From the NCBI GenBank assembly GCA_905198745.1, contig CAJKDU010000006.1, positions 9,870 through 73,869 on the forward strand: DNA of 64,000 nt, written 5' to 3'. Each line of letters begins with the position of its first letter. Within the stretch, counting starts at the first letter, position 1. Shown here piece after piece: positions 41,893 through 50,031 of this stretch. Origin of the DNA: an uncultured Prevotella sp. (GTDB lineage Bacteria > Bacteroidota > Bacteroidia > Bacteroidales > Bacteroidaceae). The notes under the pieces are model-generated. The model worked only from the letters and a program-made list of their open reading frames with translations. It was not told where the DNA came from and made no database searches. The translations under genes were made by a program, and so were the position numbers.

Positions 41893-44800
41893 ATGCAAGA
41901 CTTTGTACACCTGCATGTCCATACTTATTATTCCATTCTCGACGGACAGTCGAGCATACCGAAACTGGTTGACAAGGCCATTGCCAATGGTATGAGGGGT
42001 ATGGCCATCACCGACCATGGCGACATGTTCGGCATTAAGGAATTCTATAACTACTGCAACAAGGTGAACGGCAAGCTCCGCGACGAGGGCAAGCCGGAAT
42101 TCAAGCCTATCTTCGGGTGCGAGATGTATGTGGCGCGGAGAAAGAAATCCGACCGCAGTGACCCGAAGGTAGACAAGAGCGGCTATCACCTCATTGTGCT
42201 GGCCAAGAACTATCATGGATACAAGAATCTCATCAAGCTCGTGTCGCGTGCATGGGTCGACGGCTTCTATATGCGGCCGCGTACCGACCGCGAGGACTTG
42301 GAAAAGTATCACGAGGACCTCATCGTGTGCTCAGCCTGTATAGCAGGCGAGGTGCCCTCCAAGATTCTGAAGGACGACATTGCCGGTGCCCGCGAGGCCA
42401 TAGAGTGGTATCAGCGTGTGTTCGGCGACGACTATTATCTGGAGCTGCAGCGCCATGAGGTGAAAGACCCTCACCTGCGCGCCAACCGCGAAACCTTTCC
42501 GCTGCAGCAGAAAGCCAACCGGGTGCTCATAGAGTTGGCCAAGGAATATGGCATCAAACTGGTATGCACCAATGATGCCCACTTCGTAGACCAGGAAAAC
42601 GCCGAGGCCCACGATCACCTCTTGTGCCTCGCCACAGGCAAAGACCTCGACGACCCCAACCGTATGCTCTATTCCAAGCAGGAATGGTTCAAGACCCGTG
42701 AGGAGATGAATGAGGTTTTCAGTGACGTGCCCGAGGCCTTGTCGAACACGTGCGAGATACTCGACAAGGTGGAGACCTATTCCATCGACCATGCGCCCAT
42801 CATGCCGTTCTTCCCCATTCCGGCGGAATTCGGTACGGAGGAAGACACCCGAAGGAAGTTCACCGAGCAGCATCTCTACGAGGAGTTCACGCGCGACGAG
42901 AACGGCAACGAGATTATGTCGAAGGAAGAGGCCGACAAGAAAATCAAGAAACTCGGAGGATACGACAAGATATACCGCATTAAGTTTGAGGCCGACTATC
43001 TGGCCAAACTGGCTTATGACGGTGCCAAGAAACGCTATGGCGACCCGCTGCCGGAAGAGGTGAGGGAGCGCGTGAAGTTTGAGTTGCACATCATGAAGAC
43101 CATGGGCTTCCCCGGCTACTTCCTCATCGTGCAGGACTTCATCAATTCTGCCCGCGACGAACTGGGCGTGATGGTGGGTCCGGGCCGTGGATCGGCTGCC
43201 GGCTCGGTGGTGGCCTATTGTCTGGGCATCACCAAGATAGACCCTATCAAGTATGACCTGCTGTTCGAGCGTTTCCTGAACCCCGACCGTATCTCCTTGC
43301 CCGATATCGATACCGACTTCGACGACGACGGCCGAGGCAAGGTGCTCGAGTGGGTGGAAGACAAGTATGGGCACGACAAGGTGGCGCACATCATCACCTA
43401 CGGCACGATGGCCACCAAGAATGCCATCAAGGATGTGGGACGTGTGGAGAAGGTGCCCCTCGCCGAGGTGAACGCACTCTGCAAGCAGATACCCGACAAA
43501 CTGCCCAACGGCAAGAAGATGAACCTGGTCAACGCCATTGAGTGCATTCCCGCTCTGAAGGAAGCCGAGGCGTCGAGCGACATCCGGATGCGCAACACCA
43601 TGTCGTATGCCAAGATGCTTGAAGGCACGGTGCGCGGCACGGGCATTCATGCCTGTGGCACTATCATCTGCCGCGACGCCATCAGCGACTGGGTGCCGGT
43701 GTCTACTGCCGAGGACAAGGCCGACCCCGGACACAAACTGCTGTGCACGCAGTATGACGGCCACGTGATTGAAGAGACCGGACTCATCAAGATGGACTTC
43801 CTCGGACTGAAGACCCTGTCCATCCTGAAGGAGGCTGTGGAGAACATCAGGCTCAGCACCGGCCACGAGATAGACCTCGACACGATTCCCATCGACGACG
43901 AACTCACCTACCAGCTCTATAGCGACGGCCGCACGGTAGGCACGTTCCAGTTTGAGTCGGCAGGCATGCGCAAGTATCTCCGCGAACTTCATCCCACGGT
44001 GTTCGAGGACCTCATCGCCATGAATGCCCTCTACCGTCCGGGACCAATGGACTACATCCCTTCGTTCATTGCCCGCAAGAACGGACGAGAGGAAATCAAG
44101 TATGACATTCCCTGCATGGAGAAATACTTGAAAGATACCTACGGCATCACGGTGTATCAGGAGCAGGTGATGCTTCTGAGCCGACAGCTTGCCAACTTTA
44201 CCCGAGGCGAGAGCGACGCGCTCCGAAAGGCCATGGGTAAGAAGAAAAAGGCCATCGTTGATGCCATGAAGCCTAAGTTCATCGACGGCGGAAAGGCCAA
44301 CGGACACGACCCGAAGGTGCTCGAGAAAATCTGGGCCGACTGGGAGAAGTTCGCTTCCTATGCGTTCAACAAGTCGCACGCCACCTGCTACTCGTGGGTG
44401 GCCTACCAGACGGGGTATCTCAAGGCGCACTATCCGGCAGAATACATGGCCGCCGTGATGAGCCGAAGTTTGAGCAACATTACCGACATTACCAAGCTTA
44501 TGGACGAGTGCAAGGCGATGGGCATAGAGTGTCTCGGACCGGATGTGAACGAAAGCCGCATCAAGTTCAGCGTCAACTCGCATGGCGCCATCCGTTTCGG
44601 GTTGGGTGCCATCAAGGGCATGGGCGACGCCGCCTCGCAAAACATCATTGCCGAGCGCGAGAAGAACGGACCTTTCAAGGACATCTACGACCTCCTTCAG
44701 CGTGTAGACCTGAAGGCCTGCAACCGAAAGGCGTTCGAGTGTCTGGCCCTGAGTGGCGGCCTCGACAGTTTCGGCATCAGCCGCGAGCAGTATGTGGCGC

Positions 44801-45603
44801 CCGACGGCAACGGCAACGGGTCCTATCTCGACACGCTGGTGCGCTACGGACAGCTCTTTCAGCAGGAGCAGTATCAGATGAAGAACTCGCTCTTTGGCGG
44901 CGAGAACGAAATAGAAATAGCTCATCCGCAGCCGCCGCAGGTGGAACCCTGGGGACTTATCGAGAAACTCAACCGCGAGCGTGACCTGGTGGGCATCTAT
45001 CTGTCTGCCCATCCGCTGGACGACTACCGCATCGTGCTCGAGAAGTTCTGCAACACGCATTGTCCTGAACTCGACGACAAAGAACAGCTCCTCGACCGTG
45101 CGGAACTCACTTTGGGCGGCATCGTGACCAACATCAAGGAAGGCTACACCAAGACCAACAAGCCCTACCTCATTGTTACCATAGAGGATTATGAGGGTGC
45201 CGGCGAGATTGCTCTCTTCGGCGAAGACAGCGGCAAGTGGCGCGGCATGTTCATCATGGGGTCGGCCGTCTTTGTGACCGCCAAGTGTTCCAAGAAGTAT
45301 GAATCGAGCAAGTTCGTCGACTTCAACATCATGGACGTGCAGTATTTGCAGACCGTCCTCGAGAAGAGAATCAACAGAATCACCATCCGGGTCAACTCGA
45401 ACATCATCGACGACACCTGGGTGAACAACATCGCCACGATGATTACCGACAATCCGGGGCGCACGGAAGTATACTTCCAGATACACGACGTGGAACGCAA
45501 CGAGAACATCAATCTCTACAGCACCACCAAGCGCACGTCCGTGCCACGCGAGCTGATAGCCTTCCTCGACAATGTGGACGGGTTGTCATACGAAGTTAAT
45601 TGA
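41893..45603 (+). CDS. dnaE: DNA polymerase III subunit alpha
   Basis: A 1236-residue replicative polymerase. The N-terminal PHP domain starts immediately (MQDFVHLHVHTYYSILDG) with its metal-binding His pattern. The polymerase core has GPGRGSAAGSVVAYCLGIT and the catalytic acidic pair in LPDIDTDFDDDGRGKV (near residue 480); further on come YRPGPMDYIPSF, VYQEQVMLLSRQLANF and FNKSHATCYSWVAYQTGYLK. An OB-fold (LTLGGIVTNIKEGYTKTNKPY region) lies near residue 1075. Length is normal for Bacteroidota DnaE. I chose ATG 41893 because it gives the standard N-terminus. It is monocistronic or loosely linked with trxA, which has its own promoter. Confidence 0.98.
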   Translation: MQDFVHLHVHTYYSILDGQSSIPKLVDKAIANGMRGMAITDHGDMFGIKEFYNYCNKVNGKLRDEGKPEFKPIFGCEMYVARRKKSDRSDPKVDKSGYHLIVLAKNYHGYKNLIKLVSRAWVDGFYMRPRTDREDLEKYHEDLIVCSACIAGEVPSKILKDDIAGAREAIEWYQRVFGDDYYLELQRHEVKDPHLRANRETFPLQQKANRVLIELAKEYGIKLVCTNDAHFVDQENAEAHDHLLCLATGKDLDDPNRMLYSKQEWFKTREEMNEVFSDVPEALSNTCEILDKVETYSIDHAPIMPFFPIPAEFGTEEDTRRKFTEQHLYEEFTRDENGNEIMSKEEADKKIKKLGGYDKIYRIKFEADYLAKLAYDGAKKRYGDPLPEEVRERVKFELHIMKTMGFPGYFLIVQDFINSARDELGVMVGPGRGSAAGSVVAYCLGITKIDPIKYDLLFERFLNPDRISLPDIDTDFDDDGRGKVLEWVEDKYGHDKVAHIITYGTMATKNAIKDVGRVEKVPLAEVNALCKQIPDKLPNGKKMNLVNAIECIPALKEAEASSDIRMRNTMSYAKMLEGTVRGTGIHACGTIICRDAISDWVPVSTAEDKADPGHKLLCTQYDGHVIEETGLIKMDFLGLKTLSILKEAVENIRLSTGHEIDLDTIPIDDELTYQLYSDGRTVGTFQFESAGMRKYLRELHPTVFEDLIAMNALYRPGPMDYIPSFIARKNGREEIKYDIPCMEKYLKDTYGITVYQEQVMLLSRQLANFTRGESDALRKAMGKKKKAIVDAMKPKFIDGGKANGHDPKVLEKIWADWEKFASYAFNKSHATCYSWVAYQTGYLKAHYPAEYMAAVMSRSLSNITDITKLMDECKAMGIECLGPDVNESRIKFSVNSHGAIRFGLGAIKGMGDAASQNIIAEREKNGPFKDIYDLLQRVDLKACNRKAFECLALSGGLDSFGISREQYVAPDGNGNGSYLDTLVRYGQLFQQEQYQMKNSLFGGENEIEIAHPQPPQVEPWGLIEKLNRERDLVGIYLSAHPLDDYRIVLEKFCNTHCPELDDKEQLLDRAELTLGGIVTNIKEGYTKTNKPYLIVTIEDYEGAGEIALFGEDSGKWRGMFIMGSAVFVTAKCSKKYESSKFVDFNIMDVQYLQTVLEKRINRITIRVNSNIIDDTWVNNIATMITDNPGRTEVYFQIHDVERNENINLYSTTKRTSVPRELIAFLDNVDGLSYEVN

Positions 45604-45621
45604 CATCTTTTTGGCATTATA

Positions 45622-45653
45622 TTTGCTGGATAGAGAATAATGAGCTACTTTTG
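45622..45653 (+). promoter_or_regulatory. Promoter of trxA
   Basis: TTTG (45622-45625), 20 bp, TACTTTTG (45646-45653): exact fit to the consensus, 37 bp ahead of trxA. Confidence 0.75.
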
Positions 45654-45690
45654 CACAAGTATTAATCACTAAACAGAAAGAACAATAACA

Positions 45691-46005
45691 ATGGAAGTAA
45701 AGATTACAAACGAGAATTTCGAGACTTATCAGAATGGCGAGCAGCCATTGGTAGTTGACTTTTGGGCTACATGGTGCGGTCCTTGCCGCCAGATTGCTCC
45801 CGTGGTAAGCGAGCTTGCCGAGGCTTACGACGGAAAGATCGTAGTGGGCAAGTGCGACGTGGAAGAGGCCGACGAGATTGCCGCACAGTTCGGCATCCGC
45901 AACATCCCCACCATCCTCTTCATCAAGAACGGTGAGGTGGTAGACAAACTCGTGGGCGCTGCTCCCAAGGCAAAGATCGAAGACAAGTTCAAGGCACTTC
46001 TCTAA
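45691..46005 (+). CDS. trxA: Thioredoxin
   Basis: A 104-residue cytoplasmic thioredoxin with the redox motif WCGPC (Cys29 and Cys32), VVDFWATWCGPCRQIAP at the active site, the cis-Pro loop RNIPTILFI, and the closing GAAPKAKIEDKF. It reduces protein disulfides with electrons from thioredoxin reductase. No signal peptide. Own promoter; followed 14 bp later by a lipoprotein gene and then a terminator. Confidence 0.96.
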   Translation: MEVKITNENFETYQNGEQPLVVDFWATWCGPCRQIAPVVSELAEAYDGKIVVGKCDVEEADEIAAQFGIRNIPTILFIKNGEVVDKLVGAAPKAKIEDKFKALL

Positions 46006-46019
46006 TCAAGCGTAGGGCG

Positions 46020-46721
46020 ATGAGAAAATGGTTCGTATTGGCTGCTGCCCTTGTGGCAATGGCCAGTTGCGGCAACAAGAATGCGCAGAGCGAAGGCACG
46101 ATTGCCGATTCCACGGAATATAATCCGGTGGACACCACTGCAGCTCCTGCTCCTGCAAAGACTGTCGCCTCGCCAGTGGCAGACTCCTTGACCAAGGTGC
46201 TCACCGAGCAACTCTCGGCCAAGGACGCCAAGCAGGTGAAGGCCACGGTGAAGGCCGTGATGGCAAAGTATCAGGAACTGCTCAAGGCTGGCAAGGCCGA
46301 TGAGGCCGCTGCTTATGCCTCACAGGTGAAATCATTTGTGGACACGCACGCTGAGGAAATCAAGAATATAGCCAAGGGCAACGCCACGGTGGCTGAGGTG
46401 GTCAACGGCATAGCCAATCTGCCGACAGACGCCAAGCAGGCTGCCACAGCCGCAGCAGCCGCTGTCAACGGTGAAGCCAATGCTGCGGCACAGGCTGCAG
46501 GCAAGGCTGCCGCAAGGGCCAAGGCTTCGGTCAAGAAAACCGAGGGCCATGCCAAACAGGCTGTGACAGACGCCAAAACCCAGGCCTCGCAGAATGCCAA
46601 GGCTGTGAAGAAGGCAGCTGAGGCAGATGCCAAGGCCAAGGTGGAGAGCGCCAAGCAGAAAACTCGCGACGCAGCCAACAAGGCTGTGAACGACGCGCTC
46701 AACAAAGCGTTGGGCCAGTAA
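46020..46721 (+). CDS. Ala/Lys-rich helical lipoprotein of unknown function
   Basis: A 233-residue protein with signal peptide and lipobox VAMASC followed by GNKN. The first part has a Pro/Ala linker (VDTTAAPAPAKT); the rest is nearly all helix-forming, with about one third Ala and many Lys, in LEA-like or apolipoprotein-like repeats (AAAQAAGKAAARAKASVKK, AVTDAKTQASQNAKAVKK, SAKQKTRDAANKAVNDALNK). Similar Ala-rich lipoproteins occur in Bacteroidota but I know no function. Co-transcribed with trxA and ends before a strong terminator. It could interact with wall or membrane; this is speculation. Confidence 0.85.
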   Translation: MRKWFVLAAALVAMASCGNKNAQSEGTIADSTEYNPVDTTAAPAPAKTVASPVADSLTKVLTEQLSAKDAKQVKATVKAVMAKYQELLKAGKADEAAAYASQVKSFVDTHAEEIKNIAKGNATVAEVVNGIANLPTDAKQAATAAAAAVNGEANAAAQAAGKAAARAKASVKKTEGHAKQAVTDAKTQASQNAKAVKKAAEADAKAKVESAKQKTRDAANKAVNDALNKALGQ

Positions 46722-46743
46722 CGCGCATCTTTCGTTATGGCAA

Positions 46744-46786
46744 CAATCCGCATCCAAGACCTTTGTGGGCCTTTGGGTGCGGATTG
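46744..46786 (+). terminator. Terminator of the trxA operon
   Basis: Arms CAATCCGCATCCAA and TTGGGTGCGGATTG pair over 14 bp (one GU), followed by a run of seven or more T. Confidence 0.9.
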
Positions 46787-46911
46787 TTTTTTTGCAAGAG
46801 GATAATGTTATTCTGTCTAAATAGTTGGCTATCTCGGTCAAAAAGTAATTTCCTCATAATGGTTTGTCCCGATAAAACATTATATTTGTGGCGTAAATTA
46901 AGAATGGAACA

Positions 46912-48066
46912 ATGGCAAAGAAAATATAGACTTATCTGTAGCCCTTCATGATGACAGTGACTATAAGAACTGGCTTGTAGAACTTAAGGAACGTTTCTAC
47001 TGCCATCGCCTAAAAGCGTCATGTGCCACCAATGGCTATCTGTTGAACTTCTATTGGAAGTTGGGACGAGATATCGAAGCCAAGCAATATTCAAATACTT
47101 ATGGCTCTGGCTTCTACAAGAATCTCAGTCAGGACTTGAAGAATGAAATGCCCGGAATAAAGGGATTTTCGCCAACCAACTTGAAGTACATGAGCTACTT
47201 TTATAAGCTCTATGCTCCATTGGTTGCAAATCGTCGGCAGCTTGCCGACGATTTCATGGAAGATACAAATAGTTCAGATATTCAACGAGTTGCATCTCAT
47301 GACCAAAATTGTCGGCAAGTTGCTGACGATTTCAAATTGCTGTTTATGATACCATGAGATCATCATTGTCGAATCATGTCAAGATGCAAGGGCGATATGG
47401 ACAAAGCCTTGTTCTTTGTAAGAAAAACATGGGAAAACAATTGGGGACGTGATGCTCTTCTCCACTGGCTTGGAACCGACTTGTATGAGCGAGACGGAAA
47501 GGCTATCACCAACTTTCAATCCACGCTTCCTGCCGTGCAGAGCGACCTGGCGCAACAGATAACCAAAGACCCTTACCAGTTTGATTTTCTTACCATAAGG
47601 GAGATATTTGACGAGCATGACATTGAGGATGAATTGGTGGACAACGTTACTCGTTTCCTTTTGGAACTTGGAAAGGGATTCTCCTATATGGGCAGACAGT
47701 TTCGCTTGGAAGTAGGTCAGCAGGAGTTCTTTCCCGACTTGCTGTTTTACAATGCTTATCTTCATGCATGACGTGGTCATCGAGCTAAAAGCTCAATCTT
47801 TCCATCCATCATTCTTGGGGCAGTTGAGTTTCTACGTTTCTGCCATCAATCACCAGTTCAAGACCGACATCGATAACCCGACTATCGGTTTGCTCATATG
47901 TAAGGAAAAAGACAATGTAGTGGCAAAATATGCATTAGAATCTTACAAGGAGCCAATGGGCATATCGGAATACCAATTGTCCAAACTCTTCCCGAAAGAC
48001 TTCAAGTCTTCCATGCCGACTATTGAGGAACTGGAAAAGGGATTGAAAGATAATGGTGAAATATGA
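46912..48066 (+). pseudogene. DUF1016 (YhcG/PDDEXK) nuclease pseudogene with three lesions
   Basis: Joined frames give a nearly whole DUF1016 protein: N-terminal DUF1016_N (LNFYWKLGRDIEAKQY, GFSPTNLKYMSYFYKLY) and C-terminal PD-(D/E)XK nuclease domain (GFSYMGRQFRLEVGQQEF, PDLLFYN, VVIELKAQSFHPSFLGQL). Lesions: one A appears to be missing after ATG GCA AAG AAA (about 46921), which puts the start out of frame; a TGA at 47355-47357 replaces the Trp codon of the conserved IPWxHH motif; and a +1 shift at about 47754-47771 breaks the frame inside the nuclease motif. Two in-frame palindromes (47229-47253 and 47307-47331) encode the repeated words RQLADDF and RQVADDF. Such proteins often accompany defence or restriction loci, but none is here. 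Not expected to be functional. Confidence 0.88.
47229..47331. repeat. Two palindromic inserts inside the DUF1016 pseudogene
   Basis: Copy 1 (47229-47253) has perfect 11-bp arms AATCGTCGGCA and TGCCGACGATT around GCT. Copy 2 (47307-47331) is a slightly degraded version around AGT. They are 78 bp apart, a multiple of three, so both keep the frame. Confidence 0.8.
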
Positions 48067-48297
48067 GAATCAAACAAATGGGTTCCTATAATTTTGTCGA
48101 CAGATACTGGGACATATTGTTTGATTTTTGTGTGCCGTTTGCATTCTCTTTGCTGTTATGGGGGTGTTCAGAAGTAAGAAAGACAAGGCAATAAGGAAAG
48201 ATATTTCGGGCGAAAGTAAATGTGTTCCACTGAGCTACAGTCTGTTTTTGCTCACTTCTGAATTTCGCGTTGCTTGCCTTGGCAGTGTAAAGGTTGG

Positions 48298-48331
48298 GCT
48301 TTCAGCCCACTTTTTGTGTTGGGCTGAAAGC
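48298..48331. terminator. Hairpin with GGGCTGAAAGC arms
   Basis: Perfect 12-bp arms GCTTTCAGCCCA and TGGGCTGAAAGC with a T-rich 10-nt loop. Similar GGGCT-TTT-AGCCC structures occur at 63282, so it may be part of a dispersed element rather than a dedicated terminator. Confidence 0.5.
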
Positions 48332-48427
48332 TAACATTCAATCATCACTCCGAGTCACGGAAGAACTATCAATCTTCTTCCTCATGCTCTCTGACGTTTG
48401 TCTCCGTGTTGTCATTGTCATGCTAAT

Positions 48428-48460
48428 GGCACACTAACGCATCGTTACAGGCACACTAAC
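48428..48460. repeat. Two GGCACACTAAC repeats, 22 bp apart
   Basis: Identical 11-base cores at 48428-48438 and 48450-48460; each is preceded by a TAAT or TTACA-like word. Confidence 0.9.
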
Positions 48461-48520
48461 ACGCATTTCACTGCGCTGAATATAATAAGGTGCTGCCGTT
48501 GGCAGTGCAAGAGGCTTCGC

Positions 48521-48970
48521 TTACCACTTTACGGGTTCATTGAGTATATTTCCGTCGGTGGCATCTTCGGCAGTGAAGGTAGCGTTCTTGTACTGCACGC
48601 AGAGCATCACCAAGGGTTCGCAGCCCGTGTTGCGCACGGAACGTACACCGGCTGGAGCCACTCTTACCACGCTGCCCTCGCCAATGGCAAAAATCTGTCC
48701 GTCAACTTGAAACTCTCCTTTGCCGCTGAGGAAGAAGTAGAGTTCCTCGTGATGCTTGTGGGTGTGGAGAAAACCGGTCTCCGTGCCGGGTGCAAACGAC
48801 TGGAAGGAGAATTCTGCACCGGTGGCACCCACGGCTTTACCGCCGAACACCTTGCCTGGAATCTGCACCTCAGGCGAGAGTTTCAACAGATAGTCGCCCA
48901 GTTCGTTAAACTTACCGAAATCTACAGCCGAAAAGTTGGCTGCGCTTGCAATGGTCTTTGTTTCTTTCAT
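48521..48970 (-). CDS. Cupin domain protein
   Basis: A 149-residue small cupin. The double-stranded beta-helix motifs are visible: FLHTHKHHEELYFFLSGKGE (metal-binding His/His/Glu motif 1) and GEGSVVRVAPAGVRSVRN (motif 2). Start at 48970 chosen because the -7 box lies just upstream; a longer in-frame start at 49015 overlaps it. The N-terminus contains VFGGKAVGATGAEFSFQSF. The function is unknown; such proteins bind a metal and may be isomerases or dioxygenase-like. It is divergent from an HxlR-type regulator that may control it. Confidence 0.88.
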   Translation of the reverse strand: MKETKTIASAANFSAVDFGKFNELGDYLLKLSPEVQIPGKVFGGKAVGATGAEFSFQSFAPGTETGFLHTHKHHEELYFFLSGKGEFQVDGQIFAIGEGSVVRVAPAGVRSVRNTGCEPLVMLCVQYKNATFTAEDATDGNILNEPVKW

Positions 48971-49012
48971 GATGCTTTTGTCTTTTAGAGTGGTTGTCTT
49001 GTTTTTCTGCTG

Positions 49013-49044
49013 CAAAGTTATGCGTTATTTCAAGCTTTTGCAAG
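49013..49044 (-). promoter_or_regulatory. Promoter of the cupin gene
   Basis: Minus strand: CTTG (49041-49044), 20 bp, TAACTTTG (49013-49020), 43 bp ahead of the start. Confidence 0.6.
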
Positions 49045-49140
49045 AAGGCACCCGGGAGTGGTTAGGTTACGTGGAGGTGACCATTGTTGATAGTCAAAGG
49101 AATGAGAATAACAGGTTTAACGATGATTAACTTTGCGCGT

Positions 49141-49172
49141 TTGTGCAAGAACGGAAACTTGGTTACTTTTGT
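49141..49172 (+). promoter_or_regulatory. Promoter of the hxlR-crcB unit
   Basis: TTTG (49141-49144), 20 bp, TACTTTTG (49165-49172): exact consensus, 27 bp ahead of the HxlR gene. Confidence 0.75.
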
Positions 49173-49198
49173 AGCCTATTATTGAAAACAAGACATTT

Positions 49199-49507
49199 AT
49201 GAATTCTGTCGTAAAAGATTCCGTTTATAAGGATTGCCCCATCCGCAATGTGCTCACCCGCATTTGCGACAAATGGTCGCTTCTTGTGATATACACCCTG
49301 AAGCAGTCTTCCACCATGCGGTTCAGCACATTGCGCAAGCATATCCCGGACGTGTCGCAGAAGATGCTCACCAGTACGCTTCGCGTCCTGGAGGCCGACG
49401 GCTACGTTACGCGGCAGGTGTATGCGGAAGTGCCGCCGAGAGTGGAATACTCGCTTACGGAGCGAGCCTATTCGCTGATACCGATTATAGACAACCTGAT
49501 TTATTAG
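49199..49507 (+). CDS. HxlR-family transcriptional regulator, C-terminally truncated
   Basis: A 102-residue winged helix protein. CPIRNVLTRICDKWSLLVIY and the HTH region MRFSTLRKHIPDVSQKMLTSTL, wing YVTRQVYAEVPPRVEYSLT are typical of HxlR. After LIPIIDNLIY the frame stops at TAG (49505-49507). The next 16 codons in the same frame read AQVHMAAIMNDRQKTR and end at TAA (49556), which is the normal HxlR tail if the TAG were TGG (Trp). So the last helix used for dimerisation appears to be lost by one G-to-A change. It may still bind DNA. Divergent from the cupin gene, which is the likely target; co-directional with crcB. Confidence 0.85.
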   Translation: MNSVVKDSVYKDCPIRNVLTRICDKWSLLVIYTLKQSSTMRFSTLRKHIPDVSQKMLTSTLRVLEADGYVTRQVYAEVPPRVEYSLTERAYSLIPIIDNLIY

Positions 49508-49572
49508 GCACAGGTCCACATGGCGGCCATTATGAACGACAGGCAGAAAACAAGATAAAGGGAGAGAAAACA

Positions 49573-49950
49573 ATGAAAGAATTGTTGTTGGTCAGTATGG
49601 GAAGTTTCTTTGGAGGAGGCATGCGCTTCCTCGTGTCTAAAGTTGTGCAGCAATGTGCCTGGGCGGCTTTTCCGTTCGGCACGTTGGCGGTCAATGTGCT
49701 TGGGTGTCTTTTCATTGGGTTCCTCTCGGGACTTTCCTGGAGCGGATCGGTGATGAGTCCGTCAGCCAAGTTGCTGCTCACCACAGGTTTCTGCGGAGGC
49801 TTCACCACCTTCTCCACGTTTATGAACGAGGGTTCTTCCCTGATGAAGGACGAGCAGTATGTGTATATGACGGTCTACCTCTTCGGCAGCTTGGCATTAG
49901 GTCTGGTTGCCGTCTTGGCCGGCCACCAGTTGGCCAAGCTTTGGGCATAA
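49573..49950 (+). CDS. crcB: CrcB/Fluc fluoride channel
   Basis: A 125-residue membrane protein with four hydrophobic helices. Fluc hallmarks: GSFFGGGMRFLVSK at the N-terminus, PFGTLAVNVLGCLFIGF (conserved Asn), and TTGFCGGFTTFSTF in the third helix. It exports fluoride as a dual-topology dimer. ATG 49573 is 14 bp after the place where the unbroken HxlR frame would end. No fluoride riboswitch was recognised upstream. A bidirectional terminator follows. Confidence 0.93.
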   Translation: MKELLLVSMGSFFGGGMRFLVSKVVQQCAWAAFPFGTLAVNVLGCLFIGFLSGLSWSGSVMSPSAKLLLTTGFCGGFTTFSTFMNEGSSLMKDEQYVYMTVYLFGSLALGLVAVLAGHQLAKLWA

Positions 49951-49956
49951 ACAAAA

Positions 49957-49990
49957 ACTCCCTGCATCGCTTTTGCGCGATACAGGGAGT
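49957..49990. terminator. Bidirectional terminator between crcB and hsp20
   Basis: Arms ACTCCCTG-C-ATCGC and GCGAT-A-CAGGGAGT pair over 13 bp around a single internal mismatch. A-rich sequence on the left and CTTATG on the right fit use from both sides by convergent genes. Confidence 0.75.
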
Positions 49991-50031
49991 CTTATGTTTC
50001 AATCATTTATGTTCGGGATGAATGAAGCGTG

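Larger units (their letters stand above)
48067..48520. other. Intergenic region with hairpin and repeats
   Basis: No gene supported. It has a 12-bp inverted repeat (48298-48331), a copy of the ATCATCACTCC...GGAAG motif (48341-48363) also seen at 30513, and two GGCACACTAAC repeats 22 bp apart (48428, 48450). Confidence 0.65.

Noticed and set aside
42331..45486. A 1051-codon open frame on the minus strand opposite dnaE
   Set aside because: It is a by-product of the codon bias of dnaE; no domain, no signal and no promoter, and the plus-strand DnaE is certain.
48128..48334. Possible 68-residue protein after the DUF1016 pseudogene
   Set aside because: It runs into the hairpin element at 48298 for its last residues and shows no family features.
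47355..49507. Alternative genetic code or stop-codon recoding of TGA/TAG
   Set aside because: Two different stops are involved, both in genes with other signs of decay or simple truncation, and intact genes in the window use normal stops.
49508..49572. Fluoride riboswitch ahead of crcB
   Set aside because: The space is short and is filled by the former tail of the HxlR frame; no riboswitch core was recognised.
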